DNA of 64,000 nt from NCBI GenBank assembly GCA_035626395.1, contig DASPNR010000039.1:33073-97072 (forward strand), in the 5' to 3' direction. The notes beneath the pieces were generated by a model. It saw nothing but the letters and a program-made list of their open reading frames with translations. It had not been told where the DNA came from and ran no database searches. The stretch comes from Candidatus Limnocylindrales bacterium (GTDB lineage Bacteria; Desulfobacterota; Binatia; UBA1149; CAITLU01). Positions 59,401-64,000 of this stretch are shown here, piece by piece. The position numbers and the translations under genes are program-made. Position 1 is the stretch's first letter, and every line of letters begins with the position of its first letter.

Positions 59401-60203
59401 TGGTCGTCGAGCTCGACTCGATCGATCCCAACGTCAGCAACTTCCAGCCGATCTGGCGCGACTGGCGCTTCCTGCCGATGCTGCACGTCTCCGAGGACCT
59501 GGCCGGCGGCTCCGAGGACGCCGACGGCGATGGAGTGTTCGACGGCTTCGAGCGCTGGTACCTCGGCGACACCGCCGCCAAAGCCACGGACAACTCCGAC
59601 GAGGACGGCTCGGACCTGATCGACGAGTTCCTGCGCGGCTCCGACCCCACCGACGACGACACCGACGACGATGGCCTGCTGGACGGCCACGACGGGCTCG
59701 ACCAGGATCGCCTCGGCAGCGCCTTCGCCAAGGTCAAGGGGTCGTTCAAGTTCTCCAACGACCCGGCCAAGGACTCCTTCAAGCTCGGCGGAAAGTTCGG
59801 CACCGGCTCGCTCGACTTCGACGAGTCGGCCGACACGATCTCGATCCGCATCGAGACCGAGAGCGAGGAGGTGTACTACGGCGTCACCATTCCCGCCGGC
59901 ACGCTGATCGACGACGGCAGCGGCCTGAAGTTCTCGTTCAAGGATCCCACCGGTGCCATCGGCGGCCTCGGGCAGGTCTCGCTCAAGCTGAGCGACGATC
60001 CCCTCAAGACCTCGTCGCTCAAACTCAAGACCGCGGGCATCGACCTGCCCGGCAACCGCCAGAGCAAGAGAATGCTGCTGGTGGTGACGATCAACGATGC
60101 CAGCAGCGCGATCTCGCGCAACATCATCGACGAACGGCGGTGGGTCGAGGCCGGGACATCGCTGAAGACGGGCTCGGAGCCGGGAGCCTACATCTACAAC
60201 TAG
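56406..60203 (+). CDS. Large secreted penicillin acylase family protein with extra beta and Ca-binding modules
   Basis: A 1265-residue exported Ntn-hydrolase. After a signal peptide, an alpha-subunit-like part (PAWGLPHFYADTDIELA) leads to the predicted autocleavage site, a Gly then Ser325 in LGSYAWLIAANRS, where the new N-terminal Ser would be the nucleophile. Within the beta part lie two related beta inserts (about 466-538 and 637-729, each with GTGAGQIRAISG- or GTGGKQTRRIAA-like strands). The C-terminal ~230 residues carry Asp-rich, thrombospondin-3-like repeats (DADGDGVFDGFERW; about 1036-1102) and an unknown beta domain. It probably hydrolyses an amide, such as an acyl-homoserine lactone or lipopeptide. 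GGAGG precedes the ATG. Confidence 0.88.
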   Translation: MRMTRLLMSGARHVAAGTTATLLLTTNALGAATTVREPAWGLPHFYADTDIELARENGREIAKDRLGQLILLSRAGRGTLAQAFGALDPSFVDVDIETRIGGYTSSELNSMFTHLPPATQALLLAYCDGVNDTIDAIYDGEEDEPLEISVLRHSILNLDNDLFGNATNVSDQVDPYYKAPGGADPQRPNGGYQFTPEMAMSIAVLQVRNFGLNTFEEQNRLSELIKLQDALGMSSGEEVWRDLNFLNDPLAPISVPDATTPGYGGPLANVLDLRDAVAGIDKVDAERARRWAGKDWKASAEEIKARASLREETLKRWSAWPKLGSYAWLIAANRSATGNPWLGGFPQTGIQTPSLMHYAENRSGEGIMGNGMEFVGGPYILIGHTDSVAFTTTTAQLRIIDTFFEQVIGENTDNVRYNDEGTPAQMKKRTEKILTGGASFRNVVFWRTHERGGNGGSRPVLDFVGDAEGTAEGGTATTLVDNQATFAAALIGGHVLITDGTGAGQIRAISGASGTTLTVATPFTTAPASGSVYVAVESGNDIIASAADSGAWLEESTTAWAFSLFQRAASAMDIREAVRLIPSTHNFFAADNQAFNGVGTDAGAGNIGYQSSGYSRKRQDGSDKLLPLDGTVANPLLVASGAVVSATATTVTSTAGTFPGDLSPDPINFRYDNPTQQGQEFILSIISGTGGKQTRRIAANTTDTVTLEYPWGITPAPGDLFEVYEVVGMPEAMNPAEGYIANWNNKAGTADDGDAFGREHRVTFILERLAADSSWTRDEQRQLNKDLAGLDGRGKYGRHLVPRLREAVDAVGNGGNPAVDTVLAALEAHDGLPDDGRAFNDPLTATTVAGELSFLNSLINSLATTIYGDELAAVGVPTGARAQNLVTHAIDAAAGTPSGAYSQQYSGDYFNGADWRVVVRDALSALATGGIPADSARGNSSYNHPLSDLNSQLSFTPTPVGNRGTYEQIVEAGDDVNGEFIFPLGQSGMIEGELVLPAVVVELDSIDPNVSNFQPIWRDWRFLPMLHVSEDLAGGSEDADGDGVFDGFERWYLGDTAAKATDNSDEDGSDLIDEFLRGSDPTDDDTDDDGLLDGHDGLDQDRLGSAFAKVKGSFKFSNDPAKDSFKLGGKFGTGSLDFDESADTISIRIETESEEVYYGVTIPAGTLIDDGSGLKFSFKDPTGAIGGLGQVSLKLSDDPLKTSSLKLKTAGIDLPGNRQSKRMLLVVTINDASSAISRNIIDERRWVEAGTSLKTGSEPGAYIYN

Positions 60204-60229
60204 CGGCGGCCGGCGCCGCTGCCGCATCC

Positions 60230-60261
60230 GGGCCGTGCTCGCAAGGGCACGGCCCTTTTTT
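60230..60261 (+). terminator. Intrinsic terminator of the penicillin acylase gene
   Basis: A perfect 9-bp stem (GGGCCGTGC, 8-base loop, GCACGGCCC; 60230-60255) is followed at once by six T's. It lies 26 bases after the stop codon and is the clearest rho-independent terminator in the window. Confidence 0.92.
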
Positions 60262-60290
60262 GTCGGCTGCTTTTCCTGTAAGCGCGCCGC

Positions 60291-60905
60291 ATGGACGCCC
60301 GCCGGCCAGTCGTGCGCGATGCGCGCCGCGACGAAGGCGACGCGATCGCCGCGCTGCTCGCGCGTGCGTTCGCGCGCAACCCTTTCGTGCGCTGGCTGGT
60401 GCCCGATGATGATCGCTACGCGCGCGTCGGCAGCGGCCTGTTCCGCATCGGCGTGGAGCGCGAGATGGCGCACGGGATCGTGCACGTCACCGACGACCAC
60501 GCCGGCGCCGCGCTGTGGCTGGCGCCCGACGCGCCGGCGCCAGGGCCGCTCGCGCAGCTTGCGCTGGCGTGGACGACGATGCGTCTGCTGGGCAGCCGCA
60601 CGCCCGCCGGCATCCGCGCCACCCTGGAAATGGAGCGCAGGCGCGCCGCGCAGCAGCCCAACTGGTATCTGACGGTGCTCGGTACGATCCCGGAGCGTCA
60701 GGGCACGGGCGTCGGCACGACGCTGCTGCGCCCGATGCTGGAACGCTGCGATCGCGAGGGCATTGCCGCCTACCTCGAGTCGTCCGACCCCGACAACGTT
60801 CCGTTCTACGAGCGCTTCGGCTTCGTCGTCCTCGACGAGCTGCGCTTTCCGGGCGGACCGCGCATGCCGCTGATGCTGCGGCGGCCCTCCCGCAAAGCGC
60901 CGTAG
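60291..60905 (+). CDS. GNAT family N-acetyltransferase
   Basis: A 204-residue acetyl-CoA-dependent acyltransferase. The acetyl-CoA-binding motif A is present as LTVLGTIPERQGTGVGTTLL, and motif B as YLESSDPDNVPFYERFGF. The first 100 residues match a family of GNAT proteins with an N-terminal extension (ARAFARNPFVRWLVPDD). It follows the strong terminator of the acylase gene by about 30 bases, so it has its own promoter. The substrate is unknown. Confidence 0.9.
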   Translation: MDARRPVVRDARRDEGDAIAALLARAFARNPFVRWLVPDDDRYARVGSGLFRIGVEREMAHGIVHVTDDHAGAALWLAPDAPAPGPLAQLALAWTTMRLLGSRTPAGIRATLEMERRRAAQQPNWYLTVLGTIPERQGTGVGTTLLRPMLERCDREGIAAYLESSDPDNVPFYERFGFVVLDELRFPGGPRMPLMLRRPSRKAP

Positions 60906-61067
60906 CTCGCGCGGCGACGGCGAGCCGCCGGCGCCAGAAGGGATGCGACGTGGTTGCAAGAGCGGCGCTTGGCGTTGCCCCTGAAGGATTCGGCCGTCTT
61001 GCAACTGGGAGGCGCCGCCACCGCGCCTGCAGGAGGCGGCTGCACTGCGACGGCGCGAATCGTCGCC

Positions 61068-61595
61068 TCAGAACGAGACGCTGTAGCTCATGCCCGGGTT
61101 GTAGCTGCGATCCAGCACGAGCCCGACCTGATGGCGCCCGTAGCTGTAGTTGAGGAGCGAGTGCACGCGTACGCCGTCGAACAGCACGGTGGCCGACCAG
61201 CGCGGATTGAACCGCACGTTGAGGCCGCCGATGGGACGCACCCGATCATCATAGGTGCCGTAGGAAGCGCCGACGTAGGGCTCGAGCGGCAGCCGCGTCC
61301 ATTCGCGCACGTTCTTGCTCACCGTCCCGTAGAACGACTGACCATGCCGCGTGCCGATGCGATCGGAGCTGGTGCCGAGCACGACGGCCGGGCGCGTTCG
61401 CGTTTCGGTGACCGCAACGAGATTGCACAAGGGACTGACCTTGCTTGCCAGCGGATTGTACTCGATGCCGACCATCAGGCGCGGGTGCAGGCGATAGGTC
61501 AGCGTGTTGCGCCACTGCGCACGGGAAATCTGATTGGGGATGACGCGGAAACCGTACGTCCATTTCGCATCATCGGTCTGTCCTGCCCCGCTCAC
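61068..61595 (-). CDS. Beta-barrel-like protein downstream of the TlpA-like gene
   Basis: A 175-residue protein made of alternating polar/hydrophobic strands ([38 protein letters not shown]) and ending in Phe (MSYSVSF), as outer membrane barrel strands do. No signal peptide is visible. The GTG start at 61595 may not be the real start, or the protein is a truncated barrel. It lies 27 bases after the stop of the TlpA-like gene and is probably co-transcribed. The function is unknown. Confidence 0.55.
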   Translation of the reverse strand: MSGAGQTDDAKWTYGFRVIPNQISRAQWRNTLTYRLHPRLMVGIEYNPLASKVSPLCNLVAVTETRTRPAVVLGTSSDRIGTRHGQSFYGTVSKNVREWTRLPLEPYVGASYGTYDDRVRPIGGLNVRFNPRWSATVLFDGVRVHSLLNYSYGRHQVGLVLDRSYNPGMSYSVSF

Positions 61596-61622
61596 GGCGC
61601 GGCCTTCGCCTGGTCAAACCGG

Positions 61623-62540
61623 TCAACTCGGGACCGACGACACCTCCGAGGAATGCGCAGCGGGCCCATGCGAGGCCCTGTGGCGCTCGCTCCTGTCGCC
61701 CGAGGAAGCGTCGGCCTGCGCCAGCATCGCATCGATCTGCGCCTCGAGCCTGGATCGGTCGACGACGCCGGGAATCACTTGGACGACGCTCCCGTCCTTG
61801 CCGATGATCACCGTTGCCGGCAGCGCGCCCACGAGCCCGAAGCGTTGCATGTCGGCAGTGGTGGCGCCGAGCCACACCGGGAAGTTGATGCCGGTCTCGC
61901 GCACGAACTGGAGCACCGCCTGCCTGCTGTCGCCCGTATCGGCGGCAGCGCCGATCACCTGCACGCCGAGCGCCGCATACCGGTTCTGGACCGCCACGAG
62001 GTCGGGCATCTCCGTTCGGCACGGCGCGCAATAGGTGGCCCAGAAGTTCACGATGAGGATGCGGCCGCGCAGCGCCGCCAGGCTCTGCGTCGCGCCCGAA
62101 AGATCGCTCAGCGCCAGGTCGACGACCTTGCCCGCCACGTCGCCGACGCTTCGCGCCGCCACGCTTGCCTTGACCAGGTCGAGCGAGTCGACGTGCACGA
62201 CCTTCTCCTGGCCCTTGCCGGAGACCTCTCCGGTGATGCGGACGTGATTTCCGATCATCGACAGCCAGTCCTTGCCCGGAAGACGGTACGCGCGCGGCTC
62301 GAGACGGTACAACGCGAAGCCGTCGCCTTCCCGAACGGCCAGCAACGTTGCGTCCCCACCCGCCACACACGCGGCGGCCTTGGACAGGTCCTCGGCGGTT
62401 CCGAACTCGACCCGACCGCGGTCGGCCTCGGCCCAGCAGTCCTCGCAGCACACCACCTGCCCCTCCAGGGTCTGCGCCGCAGGGGCGGGCGTGGCCATGA
62501 GAGAGGCGAAGATCAACAACCCGGAGAGAATGCGCTTCAT
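61623..62540 (-). CDS. TlpA-like thioredoxin with Cys-rich N-terminal domain
   Basis: A 305-residue exported protein. Signal peptide ([21 protein letters not shown]) is followed by a Cys-rich domain (CCEDCWAE, residues 31-35, and a Cys at 58) and an OB-like region with [17 protein letters not shown]. The thioredoxin-like domain is at about 140-290 with the active site [15 protein letters not shown] (Cys171, Cys174) and [11 protein letters not shown]. It is periplasmic and is likely a disulfide reductase or cytochrome-maturation type partner. A possible membrane protein gene follows downstream (61068). It is divergent from cysK with 78 bases between. Confidence 0.88.
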   Translation of the reverse strand: MKRILSGLLIFASLMATPAPAAQTLEGQVVCCEDCWAEADRGRVEFGTAEDLSKAAACVAGGDATLLAVREGDGFALYRLEPRAYRLPGKDWLSMIGNHVRITGEVSGKGQEKVVHVDSLDLVKASVAARSVGDVAGKVVDLALSDLSGATQSLAALRGRILIVNFWATYCAPCRTEMPDLVAVQNRYAALGVQVIGAAADTGDSRQAVLQFVRETGINFPVWLGATTADMQRFGLVGALPATVIIGKDGSVVQVIPGVVDRSRLEAQIDAMLAQADASSGDRSERHRASHGPAAHSSEVSSVPS

Positions 62541-62618
62541 GTCGCCATGGTGTCCCGAAAAAGCGGAGAAGTCAGGTCCGTCAGTGGACACGGGCGCGTG
62601 CGCGAGACAGGAAAAGCC

Positions 62619-63539
62619 ATGCGAGCCGACAACATTCTCGAGACCATTGGCAACACGCCCCACATCCGCATCCAGCGCCTCTTCGGCTCGTCTCACGTCG
62701 TCTACGTCAAGAGCGAGCGCAGCAATCCCGGTGGCTCCATCAAGGATCGCATCGCGCTGTCGATGGTCGAGGCTGCCGAAGCCGAGGGCCTGATCGGCCC
62801 GGGCTCGACCATCATCGAGCCGACCTCCGGCAACACCGGCATCGGCCTGGCGATGGTGGCCGCCGTCAAGGGCTACAAGCTCATTCTGGTGATGCCCGAC
62901 AGCATGAGCCTGGAGCGGCGCCGGCTCATGCTCGCATACGGAGCCACCTTCGTGCTGACGCCGCGCGAGAAGGGAATGAACGGATCGATCGCCAAGGCGC
63001 GCGAGCTGCTGGCGACGACGCCGAAGTCGTGGATGCCGCAGCAGTTCGAGAACGCGGCCAATCCCGAGGTGCACGCGCGTACGACCGCGCGGGAGATCGC
63101 CGACGACTTCCCCGATGGCATCGATGTCCTGATCACCGGCGTCGGCACCGGCGGGCACATCACCGGCTGCGCGCAGGTGCTCAAGAAGAAGTGGCCGCGG
63201 CTGCGCGTGTTCGCGGTGGAACCCTCGGCGTCGCCGGTCATCAGCGGCGGCGACCCGGCACCGCATCCGATCCAGGGCATCGGTGCGGGCTTCATCCCCG
63301 CCAACCTCGACACCTCCCTTCTGGACGGCGTGGTCAAGGTCGACGCCGAAGATGCCAAGGAGATGGCGCGCCGCGCGGCGCGCGAAGAAGGGATGCTGGT
63401 GGGAATCTCCTCAGGAGCCACGCTGGCTGCAATCGCACAGAAGCTGCCAAGCATCCCGAGCGGCGCCACCATCCTCGGTTTCAACTACGACACCGGCGAA
63501 CGCTATCTGACCACCGAAGGATTCCTTCCCTTCGAGTAG
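62619..63539 (+). CDS. cysK: Cysteine synthase A
   Basis: A 306-residue PLP enzyme that makes cysteine from O-acetylserine and sulfide. The PLP lysine is Lys42 in NPGGSIKDR. The substrate and phosphate-binding loops [12 protein letters not shown] and GTGGHITG are intact, as is [15 protein letters not shown]. The ATG at 62619 has AGGAAA at suitable spacing. It is cytosolic and next to the redox-related TlpA gene, but on the opposite strand. No cysE is in the window. Confidence 0.95.
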   Translation: MRADNILETIGNTPHIRIQRLFGSSHVVYVKSERSNPGGSIKDRIALSMVEAAEAEGLIGPGSTIIEPTSGNTGIGLAMVAAVKGYKLILVMPDSMSLERRRLMLAYGATFVLTPREKGMNGSIAKARELLATTPKSWMPQQFENAANPEVHARTTAREIADDFPDGIDVLITGVGTGGHITGCAQVLKKKWPRLRVFAVEPSASPVISGGDPAPHPIQGIGAGFIPANLDTSLLDGVVKVDAEDAKEMARRAAREEGMLVGISSGATLAAIAQKLPSIPSGATILGFNYDTGERYLTTEGFLPFE

Positions 63540-63580
63540 CAGCGCCACCACAGTAGCAGCGCCACCGTCCTTGGCGGCGC
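63536..63580. repeat. Short direct repeat and hairpin downstream of cysK
   Basis: The 14-base sequence GTAGCAGCGCCACC occurs twice (63536-63549 and 63553-63566), starting within the cysK stop region. The second copy runs into an imperfect hairpin (63559-63580, 8 bp with one A-C mismatch, 6-base loop). It lies between convergent cysK and ettA and may act as a bidirectional terminator. Confidence 0.4.
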
Positions 63581-63612
63581 GTGAAAGGCGCGGCCGCAGC
63601 GAGCGGGGACGC

Positions 63613-64000
<388 letters not shown>

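Noticed and set aside
56133..61004. An open reading frame of about 1600 codons antisense to the penicillin acylase gene
   Set aside because: It is an artefact of very high GC in third positions. Its translation is low-complexity and Arg/Ala/Gly-rich with no motif, while the sense strand has a clear signal peptide and family motifs.

Overview
The window is a gene-dense, high-GC bacterial chromosome segment with about 50 protein-coding genes on both strands. I saw no rRNA, tRNA, transposase, phage gene or CRISPR array. Lineage can only be inferred. Several secreted proteins carry Myxococcus-type Cys-rich repeats (CGDG...CDDGN...C), Thr-rich linkers and a duplicated CAAAK-type helical domain. 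Together with many acyl-CoA and crotonase-type genes and a GlgE alpha-glucan pathway, this points to a free-living deltaproteobacterial or 'Candidatus Binatia'-like organism rather than an enteric or a Gram-positive.

Layout. 1-3201: the end of a YbhF/S/R-like ABC-2 exporter (ATPase and two permeases). 3275-9322: a small membrane protein, a secreted DUF3604 protein, an alpha/beta hydrolase, a small HTH protein, an isoaspartyl methyltransferase (pcm) and an amidohydrolase. 9507-17841: the most unusual block. It has a degenerate nucleotidyltransferase, two GT2 and one GT4 glycosyltransferases, a PqqD-type (RRE-like) protein with a leader-like tail, an HprK-like P-loop kinase, an intact nucleotidyltransferase and a half-size ABC exporter, packed into tightly overlapping units. 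17897-28855: acyl-CoA dehydrogenase, DUF4056 protein, phospholipase D-like protein, cyclase-family protein, a TetR/fatty-acid-hydroxylase operon, a duplicated-domain lipoprotein, a membrane protein and an ADP-forming acyl-CoA synthetase.

28978-33744: a divergent pair of large secreted proteins, one a PQQ-type sugar dehydrogenase-like propeller fused to Cys-rich and helical repeats, the other with four or more 55-residue Cys-rich repeats. 33975-39190: Lon protease, a small periplasmic protein, a glutathione S-transferase and a sulfatase-like lipoprotein. 39349-48665: an alpha-glucan pathway of 4-alpha-glucanotransferase (GH77), GlgE, a TreS-maltokinase fusion and GlgB. Trehalose can be converted to maltose, then maltose-1-phosphate, then linear glucan, and branched by GlgB.

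48756-64000: crotonase, APH-like kinase, lipoprotein, acyl-CoA thioesterase, two sulfotransferases, a radical SAM protein, an amidase, a very large secreted penicillin-acylase-family protein followed by a clear intrinsic terminator, a GNAT acetyltransferase, a small barrel-like protein with a TlpA-like thioredoxin, cysteine synthase, and the C-terminal end of the ABC-F factor EttA.

Best candidate for a new system: 9507-17841. It combines an RRE-like PqqD protein, whose C-terminus has a Y-x-x-P-x-L element like lasso-peptide leaders, with a kinase, an active/inactive nucleotidyltransferase pair, glycosyltransferases and an exporter. No lasso cyclase or leader peptidase is present. I infer a phospho- or glyco-modification and export system, either for a peptide or for an exopolysaccharide.
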